This document shows, piece after piece, positions 45,053-59,153 of a DNA stretch of 64,000 nt. Every line of letters begins with the position of its first letter. The first letter of the stretch is position 1. The notes beneath the pieces were generated by a model. That model saw only the letters and a program-made list of their open reading frames with translations. It was not told the DNA's origin and searched no databases. Position numbers and translations under genes: made by a program. This DNA comes from Pseudorasbora parva (Eukaryota > Chordata > Actinopteri > Cypriniformes > Gobionidae), in the NCBI RefSeq assembly GCF_024679245.1, contig NC_090175.1, positions 53,939,862-54,003,861 of the forward strand, written 5' to 3'.

Positions 45053-46944
45053 AGACGCGCTGTAGAGGCGGTGTTTCATTGCACAGTATAAAGCACAGGA
45101 CCGTTTTCTGGGACTGGTGTCTATAAAAGTTTTTCTTTGACTAACAAGGAAGTTTTCAGCTCTGAAACTTAAAGGATATTCTTATATTACTATGACCTTT
45201 TATATATCAAAAGCTCAAGGGAAAGTTGATTTCTCAATTCATCACCCCTTTATAATTCTGTAATGTGATGTAGTCGCTACCAAAACATTACTGTTACTAC
45301 CAAAAATGTGCAGTCATGACCAAAACATGAGATGTTTTGTCAAAAATAAAGTATATTGAATTATTAGCTAAGATGTTACAATTGTGTTTGGTTCAATTAA
45401 TATTCAAACTAATGAATCCTTAATGGGTAACTGTATGTCTTTTACAAAGAAAGATTGGATTCAAAATACAACAAATAGCATAAGTTGCACTTGAAATATT
45501 GTTAAAGTTAAATTGTTATTGATTTAATAGTAAACACGTTTTAATAAAATAGCATTTTTTTGGCTAATATGTCAAATAAGTCAAGAAACATTAAACTTGT
45601 TTATTTTTTATTATTATTTCATGATTTTAGTTAAGCTATTTATGCATGTGTTCAGTTTCATTATTGAACTATATTGTATATATCTATATATAGCCAAGTC
45701 CAATAACAAGCTTCTAGCCAATCAGCAGGTAAGGGGCGTGTCTACTATTGATGGTGAGAAGTAAGGCTCAGTGCATGTCAAAACACACAACACACATGAC
45801 GGACATTACTTTTGCATGGAGTGGCACACACTTAATTTATATTACCAGATTATTGTCTAACCAAATACACACTGTTGTGCATAATGAACAGCACTCTCAT
45901 CTTTAGGCTTTGCCATAATACTAAAATATGTAAATATGTGAAGTTTAAATTGTAGAAAATTTTTCAGATTGTTCACATGCACAGAAATATTTGCATATAC
46001 ACACACATGGTGTTGAAACATTTATTATTTGAATTTTCACCAAACAAGTCAGTGCAACATAATCCCAGCAGATATATTTCCATTGGACAAAATATGCTCT
46101 CAAAAAACTGAAAAAGAAAATGGCTTCCTCCTACTCCCCCTTCCTCTCTCTGCAACGGTTTCCATTGTTGTAAGAAAAGGAAAAGAAAGAAAGAAAAAAA
46201 AAAAAACTCTGCTCACCTGTGGTATAGATGGAAGTGTTAACCATTAACCAATGAGGTGTTTGGCCAGCTGGCTCATGCATTGGCCATTTAGCTCATGTAG
46301 TGTCATTTTGAATGGCAGTGTTTTAAAATGTTTTTATGTGAATTTATGTCAGATTGTTGTTTCTTATGCAGAAAACCGTGTGCAGTTCATTTAAAAAGTG
46401 CCATTTTGAATTGCAAAATGTATGTAAATCAGAAAATGGGTTAAGACTTCAGTAGATGGTTTGTCAGTTTAAATAACTGTGTTTTGCATGTCATTTTAGT
46501 GTGTTAGCAATTGGGCAAAACTGTAATACTTTTATGAATTTTTGTGATCTATCCCCTCTGTATTTAGAAGTAAATTAGAGTTACATATTAAGAACACATC
46601 CAAGAACATGTCCTAGTTGTTGAGCGGGCGTATGAGCTTGAAGCTCTTGCATTTGTTATGTTAGACATGCAGAGGACCCTCAGATGTGTCATTTTATTAT
46701 TGCGCGTGGGTTTTTTTTGTGCCATGTCATGTGTCCATCATGTTTGCAGGCTTTCAGCCCAATCCAGTTGAGCTCAAACCATTACTCAGACACATCTCAC
46801 TGCCTGCTGTCAAAAGCTATTCTTCTCAAAAACGCAACATGACAAAGTGTGTCACCCCCACTGCAGAGCAATGACATCAGCAGGTCATGTCAAGGGTTTA
46901 CAGCACTTTCATTGAATGTAGCAAAATGTGAATTTTAACCTTGA
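45053..46944. other. unassigned sequence
   Basis: Positions 45708-45760 (AGCCAATCAGCAGGTAAGGG) look like an interspersed-repeat fragment. The remainder is unassigned. Confidence 0.35.
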
Positions 46945-47016
46945 AGGGTTAGTTCACCCCCAAAAAACAAGAAATCTGTCACTGTTTACTCACGCTCTTG
47001 ATGTTCCAAACCCTTG

Positions 47017-47019
<3 letters not shown>
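46945..47019 (+). repeat. MITE-end fragment
   Basis: AAGGGTTAGTTCACCCCCAA, followed by a TTACTCACGCTC and TGTTCCAAACCC, resembles a very common fish MITE end. A related fragment is near 25010. It is cut by the following GT tract. Confidence 0.55.

Positions 47020-47104
<85 letters not shown>
47020..47104. repeat. (GT)n microsatellite
   Basis: About 42 GT units. Confidence 0.97.
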
Positions 47105-47107
<3 letters not shown>

Positions 47108-47259
47108 TTTTTGTTTGTTTCCTGAGAAAAACAGAAGTTCTTTGAAGAATCTTTAAACATTTATTTTGCAGTTCATAGTAAACATGAAAAAAATCACTAC
47201 TGATGTAATCACTTTAATACAAGTTATAATTCAACTTATTTCCCATGTACAAGTATGTG

Positions 47260-47290
<31 letters not shown>

Positions 47291-47339
47291 AGCTGCATTT
47301 CAAGATAGTATTCCCAACTTTCCAATGTGCAAGCATTTA

Positions 47340-48115
47340 TACTGATCAGGCATAACATTATGACCGTTTGAAGTGAATAACACTGATTATCTCTTCATCA
47401 CGACACATGTTAGTGGGTGGGATATATTAGGCAGCAAGTGAACATTTTGTCCTCAAAGTTGATGCACACATTGATCCACAGATGAGCTACTGTAGTTCCA
47501 ATTTCTCAAGAAGTTAATGTTGGTTCTGATAAAAAGGTGTCAGAATACACAGTACATCGCAGCTTGTTGTGTATGGGGCTGCATAGCCACAGACCAGTCA
47601 GGGTGCCCATGATGACCCCTGTCCACTGCCCAAAGCACCAACAGTGGTACGTGGGCATCGGAACTGGACCACGGAGCAATGAAAGAAGGTGGCCTGGACT
47701 GATGAACCACATTTCTTTTTTTGCATCATGTGGGTGGCCTGGTGCGTGTGCGTCGCTTACCAGGGCACCACATGGCACCAGGATACACTATGGCAAGAAG
47801 GCAAGCCGACAAAGGCTGTGTGATGCTTTGGGCAATTTTCTGCTGGGAAACCTTGGGTCCTGCCATCCATGTTGATGTTACTTTGACACGTACCACCTAC
47901 CTAAGCATTGTTGCAGACCATGTACACTTTTTCATGAAAACGGTATTTCCTGGTGTCTGTGGCTCTTTCAGCAGAATAATGTGCCCTGCCACAAACATGA
48001 TTCAGGAATGGTTTGAGGAGCACAACAACAAGTTTTAGACCTCAATCAAATTGAGCATCTGTTGGATGTTCTCCTCTTGGTGCTAGATGCCACAGCACAC
48101 CATATATTTGAGAAT
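47340..48115 (+). pseudogene. Tc1-family transposon (copy C)
   Basis: Plus-strand copy starting at the ACTGATCAGGCATAACATTA terminus. The N-terminal DNA-binding part is deleted after about 47490. The middle region (CACAGACCAGTCAGGGTGCC onward) and catalytic region are recognisable in shifting frames: a DALGNFLLGNLG-like block near 47825, a CHPC-like block, and an IQEWFEEHNNKF block ending in a stop at 48038. Several stops and deletions make it non-functional. The 3' terminus is missing after about 48110. Confidence 0.8.
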
Positions 48116-50270
48116 TAGTGCACAGATTGTAGTAATTTATTTATTTTTGCATAAATATCCTTTCTGGGGCTTGACTGCTTGACTTTATTTATATGTAAAT
48201 AAATACACATGAAACTGATAAAGACGTGTGACCTTTCCAATATGATTAGATAATACATAGCACATTGCAGAGATGGTGCAGGACAAACATTTGTGGTTAA
48301 AAAGTATATTATTATTTTTATTTTTAATTTTTTTATAAAAGAAAAAGTGTCACAAATTTCGCTGCCAATTAAAATATGTTATGTCATTAAATACAGTTTT
48401 ATCTTTTGCAGTACTTGTGCAACTTTATATGTCTTTTTTTTTTTTTTACTCCATATACTTTTGGAGTTCAACACTAGAGGCAGACGTGAACTTGGAAGAA
48501 ATCATTTTAAATTCAAGTGGATTTCATGAGTGGTTTCACAAGAACAGTTTATTGAGCACCGTCTCCTCTTGTTCCACTCTTTAAAGTCAATCATGGCATG
48601 TGTCGACATCAAGATCCTTACACCTTCCTGAGAGCTCTGCACAAAAATGGAAAATTGTGTCACTGGTGTTGGAAAGGTTAATCTCCATGGACAGTGAAAG
48701 GCCTTGCTAGGGCAGTCTGAAGAAGGTTTTAAGGCTTTACCGCATGCCATTTGTCATACTTTCTTTGGACAAGGCAAGTAAACTCCTTGATCCGGTTAAA
48801 TTAACTGTCAACACAAATGTAGTGGTGGGAAGAAGATAAATAAAAAAAGGAAAAAAAAAAATCGACAGGTATTTATTTTTTTATTTTTTTACTTACTTTA
48901 GGTCACACTGAAAGGGCCGGGATAAAGCTACTCTAAGAGTCTGTTTGCAGTGCAGATTAGTAACCTCTCAAAAGCAATAAAGGTCTCTCCTGCTCTTCAC
49001 CTTTCATTGACAACTTTATTTTTTCCTTTGACAATTTCTCTCCGGTATAAGTGAGCTAGAAATGTACCTTAAAAGGTTGGAAATATAGCAAGCTAGCACT
49101 ATATATTTCAGCAGATGTTCACTTTTACAAGTAAGAAATCAGTTTTTTTTTTATTATTATTATTATAATTGTATTTAATGACTTTAGAAAAACTGAGGAA
49201 ATCATTAGCCTTATATTTTTCAATTAAATTAGCTGATTGTTTTTGAGTTAATTAAACTTACTATGACTTTGTAGAGGTCACTACATCAAGCAATAAAATC
49301 ACCAGAGATATCTATTCATAAACTAAAAGAAATAATGGAAAGCACAAAGTAATACTGTATTGTAATTTTAAATTGTGAGCGAAGAAAAGAAGGTGTGATG
49401 GATATTTTCAGGTTCAAACACTGTAAATAGATTAAAAAAAGATGCAAAAAAGATTAAATGTTATATGTGACTTTTGAGATATAACAGAATTTGCATTTTT
49501 TGCATTATCGTCAATTTAAATGGCATCAATAATCTGCAATCGTGTTCTGGCCTCCCAGTGTTAAATCTCATTTTAGCAAGGAATAATATATTTTAGTGTA
49601 CTATATTTTGGCATCCATGTTTATCATAAATAAGGAAGACAGACACTGGGCCTCATTCACGAAAGATAAGCAGAATGAATTTCAGTGTAAATCAATTATA
49701 AAATGGGTTTTTCTAACGATTCAGATGAATATCTGTCCCTACCTATGATTCATAAATGAAGCTCAATGTGTCATTAAGAGTGGACTATTAGTTTCAAGAA
49801 AAATAATTTACATAGAAAATGTTGAACTTGATTAAAATTAAATTTATTATAAAACACTGGTCTCACAGTTTGGTTCGATTATGAGGATCAAGCCATCAAT
49901 TCAGTCCAATTCCAAATCACGATTCATCAAAATTGTGTCAATAACATGTCAATAAATAGATGCAGTCAAATATATGAAATTAAGCTTTAATTTTACCTGC
50001 TCAAAGAAAAAAAATGCTTCTTAAATGTATCAAACATCAAACAAAACTCAAGTCTGGGCACAGAAGGCAACAGGAGCATTTAGAATAAATACACACAAGT
50101 AAAACAAGCCACTTTAATCCACTTTAAGAGTTCGTCTTGCATTACAGTCAAAACTAAAGTCTAAATGCATCTGGTAGGTGAAACCACACATGTAAAACGT
50201 ACTCTTCCCAACAATGTTAAAAAATAAGTAAATTGTGTTATAGAGTGTGAGAGTGAGAGTGTGTACTACT
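48116..50270. other. unassigned AT-rich sequence
   Basis: No gene, RNA or repeat family recognised in about 2.1 kb. Confidence 0.4.
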
Positions 50271-50516
50271 GGGGCGGCAGTGGCTCAGTGGTTCATGTAG
50301 GTTGTCTACAAACCGAAAGGTTGGTGGTTCAATCCCCGGTTCCACCTGACCAAGTGTCGCAGTGTCCATGAGCAAGACACCCAACCCTTGCTGCTCCCGA
50401 CGAGCTGGATGGCGCCTTACATGGCTGACATCGCCGTCGGTGTATGAATGGGTGAATGTGAGGCAAAAATGTAAAGCGCTTTGGATAAAAGCGCTATATA
50501 AATGCAGTCCATTTAC
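50271..50516 (+). mobile_element. tRNA-derived SINE, copy 1 (full length)
   Basis: The head contains RNA polymerase III promoter boxes. Box A TGGCTCAGTGG is at 50281-50291 and box B GGTTCAATCCC at 50326-50336, spaced as in tRNA genes. The body and a tail with AAAGCGCTTTGG...AAAGCGCTATATAAATGCAG follow. About 246 bp in total. A weak flanking similarity (TACTACT/TACTAAT) may be the target duplication. The class resembles fish V-SINE/HAmo-type elements; the family name is uncertain. Confidence 0.88.
50281..50336 (+). promoter_or_regulatory. Pol III internal promoter (A and B boxes) of the SINE
   Basis: Both boxes match the TRGCNNAGYGG and GGTTCRANNCC consensus. Confidence 0.85.
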
Positions 50517-50654
50517 TAATAGGCTCTATGTCATATTATAGTCGGATATGAAAGTGCTACTGCAGCATGCAGTTTGTGCAGTGCCGCAAACGACCAGCTG
50601 AGTATCTCTTCATCAATCTAATGCACAAACTACTGCAAAAAATACCTAAAGTAA

Positions 50655-51219
50655 CACACCATTCACACGGGGCATAGGCGTTAACGCTTTCCATTTACTT
50701 TGAATGGGTGACATCATCCGTTGCCGAACTAAATTGTGGGTTCCGTCGCGTCGCTTCACTCGCGTTGCAAGCGGCAGAAGTTGAAGATTTCACAACTTTT
50801 CAATTGCCAACACAGCCACACATCCAATCAGATCGCCAAATGCAAATACCCTAGAGTAGACGTTAGCCAATTGCGTGAACCATCCAGAAGCAGCTCCCGG
50901 ACCAGTATGTGATATTCTCCCTGCTGTCGGCACTTTTTCAGGATTGAATGTACCCAACAGCTTCGAGCACCATGTGGCCTGAACCTGTGCAGTGCACTGA
51001 CAACAACTACACGGGCAATCGCATTCGCACACACAACCAAATCAGCATTGATTTAGTCTCACAGACTAGCTGTCAAAAAAGGTGCTTTTTTGTGTTGTGT
51101 TGTGGTCCAAGCGGCAAGTAATGTGATTGGCTGTTGTTACTATGACGATCGTGTCAGCACCAAGCTTCAGGCACGCCCTTTGTCAAGCGTTGACGCCTAC
51201 GCCCCGTGTGAATGCGGCC
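50655..51219 (-). mobile_element. PIF/Harbinger-type non-autonomous element carrying a transposase fragment
   Basis: ATTCACACGGGGC(A/G)TAGGCGT near both ends in inverted orientation (about 50661-50682 and 51192-51214). TAA stands on both sides (50652-50654, 51220-51222), fitting the 3-bp TWA target duplication of PIF/Harbinger. The outermost six bases of the left end have diverged. The minus strand includes a HARBI1-like fragment. Confidence 0.72.
50866..51040 (-). pseudogene. HARBI1-like transposase N-terminal fragment
   Basis: The minus frame contains RSCWVHSILKKCRQQGEYH followed by LVRELLLDGSR. This is the segment that precedes the catalytic domain in fish Harbinger transposases (W-x-P/H..., G-[ED]-[YF]-x-x-L, EL-x-x-D). 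Downstream the frame shows no further similarity and the DDE domain is absent. It is a captured or retained exon piece. An ordinary host HARBI1 gene is unlikely because the piece lies between transposon ends 565 bp apart. Confidence 0.65.
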
Positions 51220-51222
51220 TAA

Positions 51223-51564
51223 GTCGCAGATACTCAACACATTATCATATTCATTAATAAACCAAATGATCTTACTAGTGCACTTTCTCCTTTTGTGGTC
51301 TTTTATTGTGAAATTAGCTGCTGATCAATAAAATGACAACCACAGTTGTCAGTGATGTGTCTATCGATTCATATCCATTTTGCAGAGATGCATTTGTGTG
51401 ACCAAGTGTAAATTAAATCGCTTTGATAAATCTGATAGCTTTGATTTACACACCATGTGTTCTCCAGGTCGTGCTTAACGGGTTGTTCATAAAAGCCAAA
51501 ATGTGCCCAGATATCATCTTTTAAAGTAGTCACTTCCCCCTGCCATTGTGTGCTACCGCAACAA
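51223..51564. other. unassigned sequence
   Basis: Nothing recognised. Confidence 0.4.
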
Positions 51565-51569
51565 AGCAT

Positions 51570-51885
51570 TGTAACGCAGTTCGTTCATGGGAAGGAAGGA
51601 GGCGGGAACCGGCGAACGTTCAACAAACTTTATTCAAAAGAAATAAACAAAATGAAAGTAAAACCGCGGGCAGCCCCTCACGGACGACTGCCCACAAACA
51701 CATAAACAAAACTAAACATAAACTCCAGGCCTGGTCCTCTCTCGTCTTCCGCTGCCATGCTCCTCCTTTTATGCTCCCGTCACATGGCCGCGAGACGAGA
51801 CCGGTGTGCCACGCAGCTGGCACTCGTTGACATTAATCACCGGCCTGCTCTCGCGGTCCCTCGCCCCGCTGCCTGTCACACCACA
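51570..51885 (-). repeat. 3' LTR of the TRIM-like element
   Basis: TATA-type box inverted at 51765-51772; AATAAA inverted at 51629-51634. Confidence 0.92.
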
Positions 51886-51905
51886 TACCCCCATCGCCCC
51901 TCGCA
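51886..51905 (-). promoter_or_regulatory. candidate polypurine tract
   Basis: On the minus strand, GAGGGGCGATGGGGGTA immediately precedes the 3' LTR, in the position of a second-strand primer. It is interrupted by pyrimidines, so it is only a candidate. Confidence 0.5.
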
Positions 51906-52530
51906 GGCCGGGGGGCACTCCCGAGACGGCGCTCTACTCCCCCTCCCCCCCTCTCCCGGGGGGGGCGATCACGGCGGCCGCGGCACCTGGGGGTAAGGAC
52001 AGAGAGGCGAGAGAAATGTAGACGGGAGCACGAGGAGCCCGCGGACGAGAGAGGGGAGAGAGGGAAAAGAGAGAAAGAGAAAAAAAAAATTCTGGTCCGG
52101 TTCCCCGACACACTGCCGCTCGGTCCTCACCAGCCGAGAGGCTCTTCCTCGCGGTGCTATGCGATGGTGCTGGACGCCCGGTGGACGGCCCGATCCTCCT
52201 CCGCCCCCTGGCGGCCGGCGGTGGCTCCTCCTATTGAGGGCAGTCGGCAGCGAGCTCCGCGTTCCCTGCTCCTCCCCGTTCCGGCGGATGGCAGCAGGCT
52301 CCGGCCCACGGCGAACGCCGGCAACTCCTCCGCTCCCTCCAGGACGGCCGCCACCCCACCTCGACCCAGGGGCACGGCAGCGAGCTCTCCGTTCCACCGG
52401 TCTTCACTCGCTCCAGCACCACCGCCTCGGGCAGTCACTCGCGGTCTTTCATCATCCGCGCTGCCCGAACTCCTCAGCACCGCGATCCCCCTCAGCAGCG
52501 AGGGCTCTCCGACAGCGCGTCCCTCCTTCC

Positions 52531-52548
52531 TCCCGGGCTTCGGCACCA
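52531..52548 (-). promoter_or_regulatory. primer-binding site, tRNA-Phe-like
   Basis: On the minus strand, TGGTGCCGAAGCCCGGGA begins one base after the 5' LTR. It is complementary to the 3' end of eukaryotic tRNA-Phe at 17 of 18 positions, judged from the remembered tRNA sequence. Confidence 0.8.
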
Positions 52549-52549
52549 A

Positions 52550-52865
52550 TGTAACGCAGTTCGTTCATGGGAAGGAAGGAGGCGGGAACCGGCGAACGTT
52601 CAACAAACTTTATTCAAAAGAAATAAACAAAATGAAAGTAAAACCGCGGGCAGCCCCTCACGGACGACTGCCCACAAACACATAAACAAAACTAAACATA
52701 AACTCCAGGCCTGGTCCTCTCTCGTCTTCCGCTGCCATGCTCCTCCTTTTATGCTCCCGTCACATGGCCGCGAGACGAGACCGGTGTGCCACGCAGCTGG
52801 CACTCGTTGACATTAATCACCGGCCTGCTCTCGCGGTCCCTCGCCCCGCTGCCTGTCACACCACA
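52550..52865 (-). repeat. 5' LTR of the TRIM-like element
   Basis: Identical copy at offset 980. TATA-type box inverted at 52745-52752; AATAAA inverted at 52609-52614. Confidence 0.92.
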
Positions 52866-52870
52866 AGCAT

Positions 52871-53780
52871 GTATGCGGAAAATTCAAGAAAACGGCAGAA
52901 AAGAATCAGTACATTATAATCAGTCATGGTCTATTGAACCGATACCAAATCATCCACGCCGGCACCATGATCCACTGCAGAAACGATTCATTTTGACACT
53001 CGTAATTGTCACTAATATGGACTGAAAGATTCAAAACAAATTTTGAGTTTATGGAGTCTTTACTATAGTAATGTAATGGAGGAGAACACATTATGAGTGG
53101 GAATATCCAGACAAAATTAACATTTCTCTGTTTATTTCCCACTTCTCTGTCCTTTTTAGAGGTGCGGCGCAATGTGATGTATAAAAGATCAGACCATGTA
53201 CTTTTTCTCCCTCTCTTTTTTTTTTGGCAATTCAGTTTAACATTCAATGGTGACACACACTGGAGTCTTATCTTCCGCCCTAACCTCCCTTTATCCCTAT
53301 AAATGTAAAGATGTCACGTACAATGGTACTGCAGTCACGGGCTGTCAGGTAAACTAAGACCACAGGCAGAGTTCACAGAGGAAAACGCTTGTTGTGATTT
53401 GCTTTGCATATCGGTTTAAGTGTGTTATCATCCAGTCCAGGTATATCAGGATAAAGTCAGTTCATTTTGCAATATTTTAAATGCAAGGAAGCGCTGCTCT
53501 TGGTAGTTTCATGAATAAAAACACCTCTTTAAATTCAGTATCTTGCTGAGCATTTGTTATTTTCAGGAACACCAAACACATCCTCCCCTTATCGGGACAA
53601 TAAAGGGGAGCTGGATTTGAACTCGTCCTTTTGCAAATGCCGCAGATCTGCTGCCTGTCACAGTGTTTGAAGTTGGATTTTACAAGCTAGTGCTCAGCAA
53701 ATAAAACTCAGGCACATAACAAATCCACTGCATTCAGTAAATTTCATTTCTCAGACCTCTGACCTTTAACACATTTACGG
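52871..53780. other. unassigned sequence
   Basis: No gene or repeat recognised. Confidence 0.4.
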
Positions 53781-54150
53781 TCATGGAGTTAGTATGAATT
53801 TATGAACAACTATTTAATGCAAACGGAGATATTGCCTTTTAAAGTTACGGCAGTTTATTGCCTACAAAAATGGCTGGTTTGGACTACAACGAGCTTCTTC
53901 CTGGGTTGGTGACATCATAAAGCCTTGCTAGTCTCCGCAGATGTGACTTCTGCCTGTAATGGTAAGGGGTGTGGTGTTTCCGGACAACCTGTGCTTGGCA
54001 CTTCAGCCAATAAAAACTACATTTGGTCATCTAACCAATCTGAGACCATTGCGTTTTTCGAAGGGATGGGCTTCATAGAAGCAGGAAGCAAACGAGCTGT
54101 TCAAAGGACAGTGGAGACAGCGGTGTGGAATAAAGGTCAAATATAAGGAA
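53781..54150 (-). repeat. interspersed repeat (MITE-like), copy 2
   Basis: The ACGAGCTTCTTCCTGGGTTG segment followed by GTGACATCA is the reverse of the segment at about 5458-5500 in copy 1. Boundaries are approximate. Confidence 0.55.
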
Positions 54151-54363
54151 AATATGGAACGAAACGAACCTTCTGCTGCACTCAGTGCCTCCACATCGCT
54201 TTACTACCCACTGGACGGATATCATCAGTGCCATCAAAACCTGACGCCTACCTCCATGGACTACACTGAGGGCTGCTGTCACTGCTATGCTCTGGGTCTG
54301 CATCAGTGGGCATCTTCCATCATCATGATAGGACAATACCTTTTCCTGTATTGTCCTATCAAT
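54151..54363. other. unassigned sequence with a short inverted repeat
   Basis: GATAGGACAATAC (about 54328-54340) is inverted as GTATTGTCCTATC at 54348-54360, a small perfect hairpin just before the CA tract. Confidence 0.6.
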
Positions 54364-56681
<2,318 letters not shown>

Positions 56682-56909
56682 AATACAAAACTCACCTCAA
56701 AACATTCCTGAAACGTTTTTGTTTTGTGTCAGAGTGCATTATCCTGCTGAAAGAGCCACAGCCACCAGGGAATATCGTTTCCATGAAAGTGTTCCTTCCT
56801 TGGAGCACTTTTGATAGATACTGACGACTGCAGACCGGGAACACCCCACAACAGCTGCAGTTTTAAAGACATCAAAATGTGGCCCTTATCAAACTCACTC
56901 AAATCCTTA

Positions 56910-58254
56910 CGCCGGCTTCACACTGCACGCGTAAGCAGGGCGTAAGCAGCGCATATTTTTTCCGGCGCTCATGTAAACAGATGAGTGCATTCACACCGGC
57001 AGCAGAGGCAGCGCAGCAGCGCGTAGCAGGAGCAGAGCAGAAGCGTCAGTCCCGCGATCGTTTCGGCGCCGGCTCTATTTTTGACGCGCTGCTCACAATG
57101 AATTAAACCCACAGTACATTGTTCTGATCAAAATTAACCTGGTTAACATGAAAAATAACACATTTAACCATGAAATAATTTAGTGAAGTGTTCCATGTGT
57201 TTCTCAGTCACCATATGACATCCGTTACTGTGGGGGGGAAAAAGTTCTACACAAAAACCGAAGTCACTGCCATACGTTTTTGCCTGATACAAAACTAATT
57301 TTAAATAATGTATGCCAGTTTAGCTTACATTAAATATGAATTAAATTATGTATATAATATAACAATATGCTGGCATAAAAACATAAAAACGATAAACAAA
57401 AGCACGTGGTGTCACAGGCAGTGTTCTTCAGAGTGCACCTGGAAAGACAGCAATAGACGACACTCGTCTCATCGTGAAGGTTGAGAAGCACACAGTTCTC
57501 TATGATCCACACAATTTGCTTTATAAAGACTTGCAAGTGAATGAAAAAGCATGGGAGGAAGTTGGTGAGAGCGGCTCTTGGTGCTGATGGTAAGTCATTT
57601 TAAAGTGTTTTTGACAATCTTTCGTTGTCTCACGAACGAACAACTAAATATGGATAGGTAAATATAATGTACACACATTAATATAGCACACATACAGTAT
57701 AGACATGTAGATAGACTATGATGTGCGTTATTTTGTCATAAAAAAAAAAAAAAACGTTTTAGATAATTTGCTTATTTAGTCTAAATATCATTAAGAAGTT
57801 TCCTCTTAGTTATTACAGTCATTTATGAATTAGCTTTAAGAGGTTTATGATGGGTAATGTATGTAAATTTGATGCCTATCCAATATTTCAAGACAATTTC
57901 CTGAAGTTTCTCTTTTTAGCAGTGTGCTTTTCATGGACATATAGTGCGATGGCCTTTCTTCTATCAAAAACTCGCACTAAACGAAATAAAAAAAAAACAT
58001 CAGAAACAAGTGAATTGATTTTTTAAAATAAAATTAGCTTCATTATAAATCTTTGCTTTATTTCCATTTCAAATACATTAAAGAGAAATGCAAACTTATC
58101 CATTATAGAGTAGCCTACTCTGTACACAACTGCGCGTGACAACTGCGCGCGACAAACGCTGCCTGTGTGAAAGTGTGCGCACTGCTACTGCTTTACACAC
58201 ACGCTGCTTCGGCGCTGCCTACGCCCTGCTTACGCATGCAGTGTGAAGCCGGCG
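56910..58254 (+). mobile_element. PIF/Harbinger-type element carrying a MADF-like exon
   Basis: Perfect 18-bp inverted termini CGCCGGCTTCACACTGCA, with similarity continuing through GCGTAAGCAGGGCGTA, are flanked by TTA duplications (56907-56909 and 58255-58257). The uninterrupted Tc1 relative shows a single TTA here, proving the duplication. The 1345-bp element has GC-rich subterminal ends and an AT-rich middle with a MADF-like coding piece on the plus strand. No transposase is seen. Confidence 0.93.
57453..57587 (+). pseudogene. MADF-domain (Adf1/Myb-like) exon remnant
   Basis: The plus strand encodes a stretch beginning DDTRLIVKVEKHTVLYD and continuing LYKDLQVNEKAWEEVGE, about 40 residues. 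It matches the start of the MADF domain (hydrophobic-rich LI..V, LYD, YK, W.EV pattern), a DNA-binding fold found in the second gene of many Harbinger transposons. The expected initiator reads ATA. Near 57571 one extra base shifts the frame (an ALGAD-like continuation is in another frame), and a GTAAGT follows at 57590, which may be an old splice donor. The remnant is non-coding now but shows this element derives from an autonomous two-gene Harbinger. Confidence 0.7.
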
Positions 58255-58377
58255 TTACACTTGCCCATTTTTGCTCATTTTTGTTCAACACATCAACTTT
58301 GAGGACAACATGTTCACTTGCTGCCTAATATATCCCACCCACTAACAGGTGCTGTGATGAAAAGATAACCAGTGTTC

Positions 58378-58452
<75 letters not shown>
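58378..58452. repeat. (TA)n microsatellite
   Basis: About 36 TA units, flanking the right end of the Tc1 copy. Confidence 0.95.
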
Positions 58453-58456
<4 letters not shown>

Positions 58457-59147
58457 CACAATATATTATAGTTATGAATAGCTGCTGTCTGCATTTCAAG
58501 TTTAATTATTATGGTTTGAAGCACTTCAAGTCCCTAACCATACTATAAGGAACAGTAATAGCGATTCTTGTCTTAGCAAGCATCACTAATTACTATTTCT
58601 AATATTGAGTTGCTATCAAACTCAGCAACCCTTTGGATGTATCGACATCTCAATCACATGCAAAGGAAGCTTTCTAAGCTGTGTAGCACGCAGAGAAACC
58701 AGATGTATTTTGAGTCAGAGGCTGGCCCCGTTCCCGAGGTCTTTAGAGTCGAGCTTAAATGATACTTTTCACTTTCTCCAAACAAGTTCTCTGACCTGTA
58801 ATGGACTGCTTTCGGTGAACTTCTAAACATGTGTACACCTGTAAAGTAGTTCAAGTAAATTAGAATCTATCCATCCATCCATCCATCCATTCATCCACCC
58901 ATCTTTAATTTGGAGTACATCAGTGGCCTGTTGCACAAAGCTGTTTTCAGTTAGTCCCCAGGTAAGTTTGAGATTAGTTTGAGCAAACTTTGGTTTTAGA
59001 GTAAAAGAGTATGTTCAGCTAGCTTCATGCAACAGGCCTCTAGTTATACAAAATAAAAATAACAATTTCTTTGGCAATTAGCTAGAACAATATTGTCACC
59101 TTTAGATTTACTTTATGTCATGGACTCTCAGTTTGTTTTAATGTTGT
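58453..59147. other. unassigned sequence
   Basis: A short (ATCC)n run lies at about 58868-58890. Nothing else recognised. Confidence 0.4.
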
Positions 59148-59153
59148 TTTTTT

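Larger units (their letters stand above)
51886..52549 (-). other. interior of the TRIM-like element
   Basis: GC-rich; long frames are open on both strands (for example minus 52549-52157 and 52397-51969). Their low-complexity Arg/Gly/Ala/Pro composition has no family motif. High GC alone would keep such frames open. It could be a captured host segment or a packaging region. Confidence 0.5.
51570..52865 (-). mobile_element. miniature LTR retrotransposon (TRIM-like), minus orientation
   Basis: Two 316-bp direct repeats (51570-51885 and 52550-52865) are identical by eye. They start TG, end CA, and are flanked by a perfect 5-bp duplication AGCAT (51565-51569, 52866-52870). Orientation is minus: on that strand each LTR has an ATAAAAGG TATA-type box and a downstream AATAAA signal. 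A primer-binding site lies one base inside LTR2. The 664-bp interior is GC-rich, unlike its surroundings, and encodes no recognisable gag, protease, RT or integrase. Mobilisation would need an autonomous partner. Identical LTRs imply recent insertion. Confidence 0.92.
56694..58377 (-). pseudogene. Tc1-family transposon (copy D), split by a Harbinger element
   Basis: Left part 56694-56909 matches copy B (CATTCCTGAAACG and CGTTTCCATGAAAGTGTTCC segments), with an internal deletion joining catalytic and N-terminal parts. The right part 58255-58377 resumes at TTACACTTGCCCATTTTTGC and continues through CACTTGCTGCCTAATATATC into the terminal region, which is cut off by a TA tract. Comparison with copy B (CCTTACACTTG intact at about 42384-42394) fixes the insertion point of the intervening element exactly. 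The transposase is non-functional. Confidence 0.85.

Noticed and set aside
50281..50345. Genuine tRNA gene
   Set aside because: A and B boxes are present but the sequence does not close into a tRNA cloverleaf with anticodon and acceptor stem. It continues as a SINE body, and a second copy exists at 38 kb.
51886..52549. Host GC-rich gene or CpG-island promoter
   Set aside because: The segment lies precisely between identical LTRs with a target duplication, so it is the interior of a mobile element.
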